From NCBI GenBank assembly GCA_036250225.1, contig JAPZLL010000012.1:1-64000 (forward strand): a stretch of DNA of 64,000 nt, given 5' to 3'. The position numbers were made by a program, and so were the translations under genes. The notes below the pieces were generated by a model. It did not search any database, was not told where the DNA came from, and saw only the letters and a list, made by a program, of their open reading frames with translations. Of this stretch, positions 22,738-33,462 are shown one piece after another (position 1 is the first letter of the stretch; each line of letters starts with the position of its first letter). Source of the stretch: Cercophora sp. LCS_1. Its lineage: Eukaryota > Ascomycota > Sordariomycetes > Sordariales > Lasiosphaeriaceae.

Positions 22738-23228
22738 TGCGCAGGAATCGCGCCCGCTTGCGCAAGCCCGGTATCCATAGAACAGGCTGCGAGAAGCGAG
22801 CGGAAGTGCGAGCGGCTGTTTCGTGAACCGGCCAGTGCTTCGGAGCTGAGACAAACTTTTTTTTTATGTCGGTGTGGTTGGCGCCGAAGACCCCAGGATC
22901 GGTACCCAGCGGGCCAGAAAACAAGGCCATCAAGCCTCACAGATTGCCGGCTACGTTTCATTGGCTCCCGCTCATCACAGACCACCCAGCAACCCCCACG
23001 GTACCTTGAGGTAGCTTTGCCCCGCACAGGAACTGAGGGGCCAGGCCGCCCCGCCAGGCCTGTCAACAGCAAACCTCCCGCCAGTGGTGGGGTCTTTCAG
23101 CAACCGGCAGGCAGCTTCACTGTCATAACCCCTTGCGTTCAACTCTCTTCGAGCAGCTTCACACCCTCAAAGCTCCGAAAAAGCGCATCCCGCCACCGAC
23201 ACCACACCCAGAAACCCCACAGCACAGG

Positions 23229-23849
23229 ATGTCCGCCGAGGCTCTCCCCATCACGCCGGCTCGCTTCGCTGAAGCTCTCAAGGACCTGTCCCTGAGCAGC
23301 CTCCACCTCAAAGTGCTCGAGCTCCGAAATAGCATAGCTCACCTCGACTATTCCAATGAACAGCTCCGCCCCTTTGCTGAGGGCACCGCGACGGCGCTAG
23401 GCGCCACCCCTTCAGAACCCGACCCTGACTGCATCGAGGCGATTCGCGAGAACAAGGAGGTGATCGAAAAGATGCAGGAGCGCATTAGGCTAGTGCGCGC
23501 AGAGGTAGAACAACGGGGCTCCAGTTGGACTGAGTTTGAGAGCAAGGAGGAGGCCGAAGCAAAGGCTGCGGTTGGGCAGGACGCGCCGGCGCAAGCGAAC
23601 GGGGTGAACGGCCACACTGAGGATGCCCCTAGAGCGGGAGAGCAATCTCACTCTGCCTGGACAGATGGCACCTTCCAAACCGGCGTTATTCGTGGCGATC
23701 AGCTTGTGATGGACTCCGTTGCTAGGTCAAGATCGAATCCTTCGACAACTGGCGGCTCGCTTACCGACGAGGAGTTGAGGCGGAGGATGGAGGAACAGTT
23801 GCGGGACTTAGAGAATGATGATGACGATGAGGGTGGCATGCATTTGTAA
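23229..23849 (+). CDS. Conserved acidic coiled-coil protein, unknown function
   Basis: Single exon, 206 residues; ATG 23229 (MSAEALPITPARF) was chosen because the open frame upstream lacks another ATG with sensible context. Residues 10-40 (FAEALKDLSLSSLHLKVLELRNS) form a likely helix, and 72-100 (REN..KMQERIRLVRAEVEQ) a coiled coil. A linker rich in Ala/Gly/Asn follows. The C-terminus has TDEELRRRMEEQL and the acidic ENDDDDEGG. No catalytic motif, membrane span or signal peptide is visible. I do not recognise the family. It is divergent from the rhomboid gene, 491 bases apart. Confidence 0.7.
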   Translation: MSAEALPITPARFAEALKDLSLSSLHLKVLELRNSIAHLDYSNEQLRPFAEGTATALGATPSEPDPDCIEAIRENKEVIEKMQERIRLVRAEVEQRGSSWTEFESKEEAEAKAAVGQDAPAQANGVNGHTEDAPRAGEQSHSAWTDGTFQTGVIRGDQLVMDSVARSRSNPSTTGGSLTDEELRRRMEEQLRDLENDDDDEGGMHL

Positions 23850-24403
23850 AACAAACAACTGGGGTTTGAGGTCTGGAGAACTTGGAGTGCTACGGGCTGA
23901 GGAGACATCTCGTTTGGCGTTATTCTTGCGGGAGTTTCGGGCATTAAGGGATGGGCGCAGATATGGTTTCGCGACAAATAACCCGGCAAAAGCAACTCCC
24001 GGAGCATGAGAATAGAAATATTCATTTATTGATGAGTGCGGATCGCAGGTTGCGAGATATATTCAGGGTACCAGATACCACCCAGAAAACGACTGTTCGA
24101 ATTACCCAAAGGCCGAAGTGAACGCGTGGGACTGAAGAGAACAAATAACAATCCATCCTGCCCGAGGAAACACCATCCAACCCATTTTGTCCCCTGATGC
24201 AACCAAACGCCCGCAGATGGTTTTCGACCCCCCCAAACAAATACAAAACGCCGTCCTAACTAACGCCCCGTTACAGAGTAGATCGGGTCGACCCATCCGA
24301 CAAGCCGCCAAAAATGCAATATCACGAACCAAACGCTCTTGAAAAACACATCGCTTATGGGCCTTTATGAAACCGGGAGGTTGGCAACCACTCGACCAGG
24401 GAG

Positions 24404-25753
24404 CTAGACTTGTCGGCCGTGCTCCTCCAAGACGGGGCCGTCGTTCGTTGTGTCCTGGAGAGCTCGTGAAGAAGATCGTCTTTCCTTCATAGACGTCTTC
24501 ATCGTCGCTTCCGAGCTGAGAATGGTTGGTAGTCGCGGTTTCTGAGCCGCGTGGCCCGGATGAGCGCTATGGCTCAAAGATTCTAGACTCCTTGACATGT
24601 ATTCGTTTTCCGAATTTTCGGACTCAATATCCGACGTTTTGGGCCGGCGGCTTTGCCTACGGCTTCTGCGCCGGTTCACTTCTTCCGAAGAATCTTCTGA
24701 ATCTGTTGACAGACTGTGACTTCCGGCTGTGCGTCGGCTCCTCGTCCTGATTGATGACACTGTAGCTCTCCGAGATCGAGTCTTGGGTAAAGAAGATGTG
24801 GACTGGAGTTCCGTTCCATCCTCATATGGCGTCTCACCATTACGGAGTCTCGCCTCGAGAGCCCTCTCACCAACAAGCCTTCCCATTGACATCGCGTCTG
24901 ACGTTCCCGTTCTCCTAGAACCTACGCTCATCATGCTCGACGTCCTGCTGACGGGAATTTTGCCTTCCATCACTTTGGCAGGCGGAGGTGGTTGTAGCAT
25001 CCATCTTAGCCCATCTTTGTGGATAGGCTGGTTTCGGACGACGGGTGGATGGTACTCGTTGACGGGCGGGTTCCGGGGAGAGAAGTAAAAGTTGTATCGG
25101 TCCTCCTCTGTAACCTGCTTCTCAATGCCTAGCTTTGATTCCACAAAACGTCCAGCCGTTGACCCGGCTTGCTTAATAGCGTCCATGAGTTTTTGACCGG
25201 TGCGTGATATCTCATAACCCCACAGTTCCTCGTCCTCACGCTGATATCGTTTGTGATTCCAACCTTCGGCTGTCGAAACGGACACCGTCTTGCTCAGAGT
25301 TGCACTCATGGCATCTTCATCGGGCACAATCGTAGGGCAGCTGCCGATTCCTGCGGGCTTCTCCGGGCTCGATGTTGTCCCAGTCTTGGGGCTTGGAGTC
25401 GACTCGAGGTCTGGTGGTGGACTGATGGCCAGTATGCTCCCTGTTCCAACACTTGCGAGGTCGCGACTCCCGTTCGCCAACCCCCTTTGACTAGCTGACT
25501 TGCTGGATCCATCTGCTCCCTTTCCCTTTTTCGGCAAACTTGGGCCCATGCGTATTTCCTCGCCCCAGAAAGGATTGGTATGAAATGGGTCCGGATGATG
25601 GTAGAGATGGGGCTGTTCGGCCACGATCCTCGCTTTGTCCTCGCTCTCCTTCTTGGCTTTTATCTGGGCCTTCCGATGATGAAGGACCTTATTGCATGGC
25701 GTGCAGGCGACAAAATAAAATATGGCTGACTGGACAGCTACGCAGAAAGACAT
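24404..25753 (-). CDS. Fungal protein with hydrophobic N-terminus and Ser/Arg-rich tail, unknown function
   Basis: Single exon, 449 residues from ATG 25753. The N-terminus MSFCVAVQSAIFYFVACTPC is hydrophobic and may be a signal peptide, membrane anchor or acylated segment with two cysteines. Next comes a basic helical stretch (HHRKAQIKAKKESEDKARI) and HPDPFHTNPFWGEEIRMGP. A central part (about 175-235) contains ELWGYEISRTGQKLMDAIKQAG and a YNFYFSPRNPPVNEYHPP motif. The rest is Ser/Arg-rich and disordered. This arrangement is one I associate with conserved 'signal peptide-containing' proteins in filamentous fungi with no assigned role. No enzyme motif is seen. Confidence 0.72.
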   Translation of the reverse strand: MSFCVAVQSAIFYFVACTPCNKVLHHRKAQIKAKKESEDKARIVAEQPHLYHHPDPFHTNPFWGEEIRMGPSLPKKGKGADGSSKSASQRGLANGSRDLASVGTGSILAISPPPDLESTPSPKTGTTSSPEKPAGIGSCPTIVPDEDAMSATLSKTVSVSTAEGWNHKRYQREDEELWGYEISRTGQKLMDAIKQAGSTAGRFVESKLGIEKQVTEEDRYNFYFSPRNPPVNEYHPPVVRNQPIHKDGLRWMLQPPPPAKVMEGKIPVSRTSSMMSVGSRRTGTSDAMSMGRLVGERALEARLRNGETPYEDGTELQSTSSLPKTRSRRATVSSIRTRSRRTAGSHSLSTDSEDSSEEVNRRRSRRQSRRPKTSDIESENSENEYMSRSLESLSHSAHPGHAAQKPRLPTILSSEATMKTSMKERRSSSRALQDTTNDGPVLEEHGRQV

Positions 25754-28214
25754 CTTCGACAAATCTTATCCCAGACGTCTTCAACATCCCTTCGCCGGGT
25801 TTGTTTCCACCCCGCAGACCGTGGCTTCGTCGACCATGAACCAATGAAGGTGGGATGCGTTCGACTCTGCGTTCCTGGATGATGGCTGGCGTCGCTCGCT
25901 TGAATCGGAAAGATGCTGGCCGCATTAGGTGTCAGTGGGACCGGGGCGCTGACCATGCCCTTGGTGTGCGAACGTCCCCAGACGCGGTGCCGTGCAAATC
26001 GAAGCGAAGGTAGCGAATTGGATACCTGGGCGGAGGGCCGATTTGGCAATTGAGGATAGAGGTCGGGACCCCGATATGTCGGGCTCGACTATGAAGATTG
26101 TAACGCAAACAAATGAAGACCAAACGTTGTGGTGGCGAAAAAGAGGGTTTCGGATGTTGTGGTTGCCGGAGCCCGTGGGCAACGGGCAGTGACTCGGGTT
26201 TGTTGATCGACGGCTCCCGCAGCTAGTAAGGATCGTGGGTGTTAAGGTCACGGAGCAAACCGCAGAGTTGCAGACGCAAGGAAATGGCTAAGAAAGGCGA
26301 AGAGGCACGAGAGAAGCCGAGGGACAAGTTTTGTTCCGTGGGGAAGACGGTGAGGAGAAAGAAACAAAACGGAATCCAAACATGCGCAGGGGTGGAGAGC
26401 AGTTATGAAGAAACACATGCAGAGAGCAGCAGAACAACCCAACCAATGCAAGTCCAACACATCGGGGCGATTTCAATTTGCGCTGGCAGGGCCCCTGCGC
26501 AGGGCGGGTGCAAACGCTAATCCGCCAACGTGGGAAGGAGGGGTGTTGACGGAAATAGCCACAGGTACATCAAACATGATGCCGCTCGGATTTAGCGCTC
26601 ATCTCTTGACAATAAGACCCAACAAAGTTACCATTGGAGTAGCCAAGATCTTTTAGAATATCTAGAGTCTGCATATATGCTTAGCAACTTCCATGACTGA
26701 GCTGAACCACTGGCGGCACTACTTCATGAGCACTGAGTTATTTGTCGCGAGCAGGAGGGGCGGCTGCGACCCCCGCTTGCATACGCATGGAGATACCTGT
26801 TGACGAGTCTCGAACGTCGATGTAACATCCGTGGAGTGAAGACCGAAAGGGAAGTACTGTACGAGGAGGCGCGACTTCGCCGGAGGGATGCATACCTACC
26901 TCTTCTACGCACACTCCCTCTCCGTAAGCGCACCTAGGACTTTCGTTCAGTTTCAACTTGTCATTTTTATCGATGTGCACAGACTACATATGCAAGTCGG
27001 GGTGCACCCCTCTTAAAGCGAACTGGATGTTGCCCATCTGATACGTTCTTTGACGTCTTGCACAAAGGCCAGTGGCAGAGGTCGAAGGGTGCCTTGACAT
27101 CCGTGCTCACCTTTGGCTTCCCCCATGGAAGTTGGTGACAGCAATGACAACCTGCTGATCTGGTGGACATTGGTTTGAGCAGTCCCGAACTCGCAGCGTT
27201 TCTTTTCACTGGGTGGGTAAAAGACCCCGAGTTTGTAAAGGAATGTTTCAGATCTCCGGAGTTGTTCTCAATGTCTTCGAAATGTGGATATACATTTATC
27301 ACCCGGTCGCTTCTGATCTGCCTTTCCTGAAGGCCATGGAAATCCATTCCTCGAGTCATCAACAAACAAGAAAGCGTCCCCAGTACTTGAAGACGTGGAA
27401 ATCTGTGATGCGGGTCACCCGCAGATGTGAAGAACCAGTGGGGAGGCATGCAACCACCCGTTCAGGTGCTGCAATGCTAACAAGCACATGGACTAGAGTA
27501 GCAAGGGTGCAAACTCCAAAGCTATAAAGTCACTTTCAATGCAGGTAAGTGAACCATATCCCCGCAAATGATCGCCAGCTTGGCACTGGGAGATTTGCAT
27601 GGACGGGTTCGATATTATTAATATGTTTCAGAATATGTACATAACACTTTTTTATGGATAGAGAACGCCATCCACAGAACGTTGACACAGCTTACATTGC
27701 ACTCTCTCTACTTCATCATCCTTCTGGGTCTCGGATACCATGGAATTGAGCAAGGCGGTCAAAGCCATCATTGCACAGCGTTCCTTATCCCATCCAACGC
27801 TTTCGTCAAGTCGATCTAGAACATCGCCAACCATTAAAGTCGGCGAGAAAAACATAGAGAAATGGATAACAACAGGGTAACTTTGAAGGTAACGGCTGGC
27901 TCCCTAAGACTTTTCCCTGAGATGTTTATGGTACATAAAATATAACTCCTGTGCCCGCCCACAATGAGAGCCCAATTTTGTGAACGAAACGCGGTCAAGA
28001 TAAAGCAAAGCGCAAGATTGCCCCGGGGTAAATTTGCCCACACTCGGCCCGCAACACAATCGCTTCACGAAGTTCAGGCGATCAAGGCAAGGGACTTCTT
28101 CGTCGTTGTGGGCGGTATTTGAGCTTGATGCTGGTGTAACCTCTGGCAAAGTGACACCGCGGCATAGTTTGACTGTTCAGTCGCTGCTGAGGGTAACATG
28201 GGCGCTAGATCGCA
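25754..28214. other. Intergenic region of about 2.5 kb
   Basis: No gene recognised. The longest ATG-started frame (27449-26967, minus, 160 codons) has no domain or homology I can name. The section 26540-28100 has lower GC than flanking coding DNA. No RNA gene was identified. Confidence 0.4.
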
Positions 28215-29495
28215 CTACACGTCCCATTCCAACTCAACCTCCGGTTCATCTTTGGCACTCAAGGCTGCAAATGAAGACGCCTGAGTGAAAGACTTCGCAG
28301 GTTGTCCGGTGCCGTTGATGTTAGCCTTGGGCTTGGCGGGCTGGGTCGTAGTGGCAGCAGCCTGTTCAGGCTGGGCAGAAGCGTGTTCGGGCTCGGGTGT
28401 CTTTTCCTTCTTCTTGCCCTTGGACTTCTTGGTCGTGACAGTGCTCCAGGCCTCGGAGTCTCGGAGGATCTCCATCTGCTCCTCCTCGGATGGGAGAGAA
28501 GACATCCAGCTGTCAGCGTTGCTCGTAGTCTGTGGGGTGGCCTTAGACACAGACACGTCGGTGTGGCTGCTCGTGTCAAACGTGTCGAGGGGTTGGACGG
28601 GGACGTATTCGCCATTGGTAAGGCTGTTCGTAGAACCCGTATTAGCACCAGTGCCTTTCCAAACAGACTGTGCAGCTTGGGAGGCCATGAATGCCGAGCC
28701 GTCCTTAGCGGGCCGTCCCTCGGCAATGCGGACCTCCCTCCGATGGGCCTCGAGGGCAACCTGCCTGTTCTTCTCTTGCTCCTCTCTCTCAGCTTTGGCC
28801 GCTTCGGCCTTCTGGCGATTTTGACGCTGCTTCTTGCTTTCGACCTTCTCAGGAGCCTTGGCCTTCTTCTCCTTCTTCTTCGCCTTATCGGTGCCTGTGA
28901 GACGGAGAACCGAGGGGCCAGAGGTCTTAGGCTCAAGCATATCCGTCACATCACCCGCATCAGCAGGCGACACCTCGGGGGAAGCGATCGAGGATTCGTC
29001 ATCATCGGCATCGGCTCCGGCCGTAGAGGATGGGGCAGAGACCTTCTTGTCCTCCGCAGGCTCAATCTCGCGAGCCCGTGATTGTTTGACCGACTTCTGG
29101 CGTTTTTCGTCGGTCTTCTTGGGTGCATTCAGGTTGGTTCCCTGCTTGACACTGACGAGTTGTCGTGCAAATTCACGGTTGTCCACACCATCATCGGAGC
29201 TGAAGTCAGGCGTGTGGACGGGTGCCGACGTTGTTTTGGATGTCCGCGCTGTGACCTGTGCTGACTTGGACGGGATCTCAGCGCTCTTGCTGTATGCCTC
29301 GACACGTTGTTTCTTGGCTTTCTCTTTGGACTCCTTGCGATTCTGCAGATTCTGCCTTTCTTCCAGTTTGTGCCGTTGAGCGGCCGCCTTTGCGGCTTCT
29401 TGCGCCCGTTTGGTCAATTGCTCCCGGGCGACGTAGGCCCCTACCGCGGCGAAGAGGACGGCGTACCCGACGAGAGTGGACATGTTGACACCCAT
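28215..29495 (-). CDS. N-terminally membrane-anchored, Lys/Glu-rich coiled-coil protein
   Basis: Single exon, 426 residues. ATG 29495 (MGVN) precedes a second ATG at 29483 (MSTLVGYAVLFAAVGAYVA), either of which gives an N-terminal transmembrane anchor at about 5-23. A long Lys/Glu/Gln-rich region follows (QRHKLEERQNLQNRKESKEKAKK and a second run near 205-260), probably coiled coil. The tail has SSFAALSAKDE and ends EVELEWDV. The pattern (short lumenal end, one span, long basic coiled coil) resembles ER ribosome-binding or tethering proteins in layout, but no specific homologue is recognised. The strong composition bias opens long antisense frames across the gene, which are not real. It is divergent from the nucleoside hydrolase gene across about 1.2 kb. 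Confidence 0.75.
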   Translation of the reverse strand: MGVNMSTLVGYAVLFAAVGAYVAREQLTKRAQEAAKAAAQRHKLEERQNLQNRKESKEKAKKQRVEAYSKSAEIPSKSAQVTARTSKTTSAPVHTPDFSSDDGVDNREFARQLVSVKQGTNLNAPKKTDEKRQKSVKQSRAREIEPAEDKKVSAPSSTAGADADDDESSIASPEVSPADAGDVTDMLEPKTSGPSVLRLTGTDKAKKKEKKAKAPEKVESKKQRQNRQKAEAAKAEREEQEKNRQVALEAHRREVRIAEGRPAKDGSAFMASQAAQSVWKGTGANTGSTNSLTNGEYVPVQPLDTFDTSSHTDVSVSKATPQTTSNADSWMSSLPSEEEQMEILRDSEAWSTVTTKKSKGKKKEKTPEPEHASAQPEQAAATTTQPAKPKANINGTGQPAKSFTQASSFAALSAKDEPEVELEWDV

Positions 29496-30726
29496 GTTGA
29501 AGAGATTTAAGGGGGTTATTCCTTATCCGTAAAATCGATGGCTGATGACGGGACAGGTAACCGGTTGATTGGCGCGCGGAGGAATGGTTGTCGGGAGCAC
29601 TCCTACCGCGAAGAGTGGAAGGTCCTCCCAATTAATGGTTACGCGAGAATTCCGAAGCCAACGTGGCAGGAACGAGGAAAATATTGAAATGGACAACCTT
29701 CGAATAACCTCCAACAAACAATTGAGCTCGGGCGTGGGTGAGGAGGGTTTGGTGGTCAATTGGGGGTAGGAGAACGAGAGAAAAAGATTGAGTTGTCCGT
29801 GAAGGTTAATGTTTCGTAAAGACCTGGTAAGCGCAGGTGAAAGGTGTTCAGAAGTTGCAGTCGGCTGCAAACCCCAGTCTGATCCACACATGGGGACTGT
29901 GCGCCGTGCGTACTATCACACTGTGGATTGACACATGGTCAGGCACCCCTAGAGAGGCTACTCACGTGATCGCGGTTGAAGACAACGAGGGCAAATTCAA
30001 AGAGTTGGGAGCAGCGCAATCATAAAGATATGTAAACAGTGTAGATATCAGTTGTTTTTGGGTGGCATTTGCCACAATCAACGTAGATACAGCGCTGGTG
30101 TTGACTAGGACTGTTGGTGCCATTCCATTCCTTCATGTCAAATCGCAGTCCCTTCCATAACTTAACCAGACGCCACATTGAGAGCCAGACTCTGTCGCCA
30201 GACGCTACCCAGAAAATTTCAGTGAGAAGCAACCATGTTTGAAGATCCTCAAGTGAGAAGTGTTCAAGCCGACCAGCAACGCTGTCTTTCACCACAAAAC
30301 CAACAACTTACATAAATAAAAAAATATGATATGGCTTGTCTCGTGTTGATGCCATACCTCGTGTTTTCCTCTTTCCATTTCAATCTGGCTGGACAGGCCC
30401 TCAAGGTACCGCGGTTCCACCTTCCTGTCGCGGCGTAGGTCAGACCCGCCAATGAGTTCCGGCTTCCAACGGCAATCTATCCGCCTTATCTTGGGAGGGG
30501 CAATGCTACGGTTCTGGCAACACTCCATCCTCTCATCAATCAGTTGCAGCTCTGTTCTGGTATAAATTTCCATCTCTCCAGTATACAAAAATTCCTGAGC
30601 CATCCGGTTGCAGAGTGAAACCGGAAAAGAGCACCACTGTCCTGTGCCCAACAGCAGCAGGTTATTGTGCTGAACAAGCAGCCTCTCGGTATCGACATCA
30701 CAGACTCCTGCCCAACCCGGCGAACC
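29496..30726. other. Divergent upstream region
   Basis: About 1.2 kb between two divergent genes. It contains many small open frames but nothing recognisable as protein, tRNA or repeat. It should hold the promoters of both neighbours. Confidence 0.4.
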
Positions 30727-32250
30727 ATGGCACCCAAAAACCGCATCATCATTGACACCGATCCGGGTATGGACCTCCTCCAAACATAGGCTCACAGAGT
30801 TGGGCTGACATGATTGGCTAGGTGTCGATGATGTTTTGGCATTGCTCCTAGCTCTTAGTGCCTCACCAGAGGAGCTCGAGGTTGCCATGATCTCCGTGAC
30901 ATATGGCAACGTGGAACTTCAGAGGTGTGCATCTTGTCCCAGCTTACTGAGCCGCCGAGTGTCTAACAACACGCAGCTGTCTCCGCAATGTCGTCGCGCT
31001 GTTTCATGTGCTGGAGAAGGAAATGAGCTGGCGGGAGTCTACTGGCAGAGCTAGCTATGGCGCGCTGCGCGCGTTCAGGCCCATTGTCGCCGTTGGGGCC
31101 GAGCATGCACTTGAAGATGAGTTGCTGATGGCAGACCACTTCCGTAAGACCCAGGTATGACAACAGTGGGTGTACAATGCTGACTGACCTAGACGGTGCT
31201 GATGGTCTACACGGCGTCCACGAAGCGGTAAGAAGGATATACGGCCTCCGTTAGTAACACTCGACTAATTCGATATCACAGCATCCTCATTTGTCCCCGT
31301 CTGACACCTGGCGCTCGCTCTTCACCGACACTAACAGCGGACCAGCGACATCGACAGATCCGCGGTCATACTCATCCTTCTTCACACCGAGCAAGAATGT
31401 TGCCCACAAGGAGATACTGCGCATTCTTAAGGAAGAACCAGAAGACACAATCACCATCGTTGCCATTGGTCCACTCACAAATGTGGCACTGGCGGCAGCG
31501 GAGGATCCCGAAACCTTTCTGAGGGTCAAAGAACTCGTAGTGATGGGGGGTGCCGTGGCCCTCGAGGGAAACATCACGCCTTGTGCCGAGTTCAACTGCT
31601 ATGCTGACGCGGTTGCCGCTGCTCGAGTATTCGCGTTGACGTCTCCAACCCCGGCTTCCACTATGCCCCCAGTCATCCACGGAAAGTCAATCCTGCCACC
31701 CTATCCCGCGAAGCTCTCCCGGCAGCTCAAGCTGACGCTATTCCCACTTGACATCACCACCCCCCATGAGCTGAGAAGAAGATACTTTGCCGAAAAAATC
31801 AAGCCCCTCAAGGAGTCAGGGAGCCCGCTTGCCCAGTGGACCGACACCTTCATGACAGGAACCTTCAACAAAATCGAATCGATTCTCGGAGACGGGACTG
31901 AGCCGGGGCTCTCTCTTCACGACCCTCTCTGCATTTGGTACATGATTTCTCGCGACAATCCCGCTTGGAAGCCAGTACCGAAGCCTGAGGATATCAGGAT
32001 TGAGACGTGCGGTCAGTGGACCAGGGGTATGCATGTAGTTGACCGGCGAATCCGTGCAAAGCCGGGCGAGAGAAACACAACGTTGGAGACGCATCCCGAA
32101 GACCCCCTTGATGCTCTTACACTTGACGAAGTTCCAGGCGATACCATGGGTTGGCTCAGTGTGAAGAAGGGGAACAGGATCAACAGGATCGTCGAGTCCC
32201 CCGGCGTGGACCTCTTTGCAGATGTCTTGATCAAGAGACTTTTTGACTAG
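30727..32250 (+). CDS. Inosine-uridine preferring nucleoside hydrolase (uridine nucleosidase type)
   Basis: Five-exon model: 30727-30766, 30822-30924, 30977-31143, 31193-31227, 31282-32250; 437 residues. All junctions are GT-AG and the frame closes; exon 4 is only 35 bases. The calcium-binding signature DTDPGVDD is at 10-17, split by the first intron after its Gly. VAIGPLTNVALA and EFNCYADAVAAARVF are typical of the family, and the active-site His328 lies in LSLHDPL. The enzyme cuts the N-glycosidic bond of ribonucleosides to base and ribose (yeast Urh1). It is likely cytosolic: no signal peptide. A stretch at about 60-100 (NVVALFHVLEKEM..) is longer than in the shortest bacterial members. 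It is convergent with LSM8, 283 bases apart. Confidence 0.93.
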
Positions 32251-32533
32251 ACGTCTCTCCTGGATTTAGCCCTCCTTCACTGCTCTCGGGGTCCCATTTC
32301 CTGGTGGCTCTCCCCTAAAGCAACTCAAGACTCTTTTGTTTGTTAGCAACCCACTGAGAGAATAATGCTGATCAGTGTTGTGAAATTGCATACCCATGAA
32401 GGCCACCATGTCCATGCATCGTCAACCGATTTTGTCTGAAACCATGTCTTGGTGAATCTGCCACCTTCCGCTCATTGATTCTCCAATCAAGCGAGCAACC
32501 CCAATACCCGTCCCAGGACGTTATATCGTCTCA

Positions 32534-32941
32534 CTAGTGCTTTGTTGTCCCGATCGGTACACCCTTCACCTCTGTCCAGTTGATGCTCGCATCCAGCGCC
32601 TCGTCGACAAGCCCAACAACGCATACATTTTCGCCCCGGACGACATAAAGACCATGGGGTACTTCTTCTGAGGGCTCGCCCTCTTCGACTGTCTTGATAA
32701 CACGCTCCGTCGTACCGCTCAGGACCTATATAATCCTCACAATCAACGAATGCTTCAACAAATAAGCCAGGAGTTGCGCCCTCACCAGGTTGGTTGTGTT
32801 ATCGCTGGCCACCAGAGTGCCAACCAATGTCCGCCCATCCGTGGTGATTATACACACCTTTTCTAGAGAGGCTCGTCAGCGACACAGCGTGCTTGCTTGC
32901 TCTAAAGAAAGCTCACTATTCATGTAATTGTTCAACGACAT
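32534..32941 (-). CDS. LSM8: U6 snRNA-associated Sm-like protein LSm8
   Basis: Three exons: 32941-32917 (25 bases), 32862-32786, 32725-32534; 97 residues. It begins MSLNNYMN and continues KKVCIITTDGRTLVGTLVASD (Sm1) and later GLYVVRGENVCVVGLVDE (Sm2, with the RGEN variant of the RG(N/D) RNA-contact loop). LSm8 replaces LSm1 in the nuclear LSm2-8 ring, which binds the 3' oligo-U of U6 snRNA and aids its assembly and stability. Length and both Sm motifs match. The very short first exon, split after codon 8, makes this gene easy to miss in open-frame searches. Confidence 0.93.
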
Positions 32942-33246
32942 GTTGACGGGGTATCTAGAGGTGCTTCAATCCCGAATTCGATTTGCCGCGCGCCGAGCAG
33001 GGGCGACGGAACAGGGCAAGAGCGAACCGCGGCTCGGGCCTGTGGTGGTAGAGCGTAATATGTGCCGATAGGTGGTAGGTCGTGTACTGGGCTGCAAGTG
33101 CCGCGTCGGTTGCTTCGTTTCTCCCGTTTTGGAGCTGTCGGTGGACGCGTAAAGTGGGTGGGCTGCTGGCTGGCGGCCGCTGGAGATTTGGCAGTTCGCT
33201 TGCCTTCAGCCAGCTGCCTGAGCAAAGGACGCTGACCTCGCACATT

Positions 33247-33462
33247 ATGGCGGGGTACGCGCAAAACGGGGGTATGCGTTTATCAGGGTTACCCCTGACC
33301 CCTGAGGACCAAAACAACCTCCAGGCGCAGTTCGAAAGCAGTTGGGAAGAGATTCGACGTCAAAAAGGAGAATGCATCAACCTGATTGTGAAAAATTCTA
33401 ATAAGCGATACGACTGCAGCTTTTGTGCCCACTTTGGGTCTTCATCCGCTTTAAAACTTTGA
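33247..33462 (+). CDS. Small open frame with a CxxC motif, uncertain
   Basis: ATG 33247 opens a 71-residue frame (MAGYAQNGGMRLSGLPLTP..) with a charged helical centre (NNLQAQFESSWEEIRRQK) and YDCSFCAHF near the end. It lies 305 bases from LSM8, divergently. Composition is unlike the junk frames around it, but no family is recognised and no intron was found. It could be a real small protein, a gene fragment or chance. Confidence 0.25.
   Translation: MAGYAQNGGMRLSGLPLTPEDQNNLQAQFESSWEEIRRQKGECINLIVKNSNKRYDCSFCAHFGSSSALKL

Noticed and set aside
22738..22854. N-terminal extension of the rhomboid protein to 22854
   Set aside because: The frame is open but its first codon is TTG and it has no ATG; 22737 is the first ATG. 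Kept as a possible non-AUG extension only.
26967..27449. 160-codon minus-strand ATG frame
   Set aside because: No recognisable motif, and the surrounding DNA has non-coding composition; kept only as part of the intergenic description.
28302..29379. Two long plus-strand frames (259 and 181 codons)
   Set aside because: Antisense shadows of the Lys/Glu-rich membrane-anchored protein, which has the sensible anchor and start.
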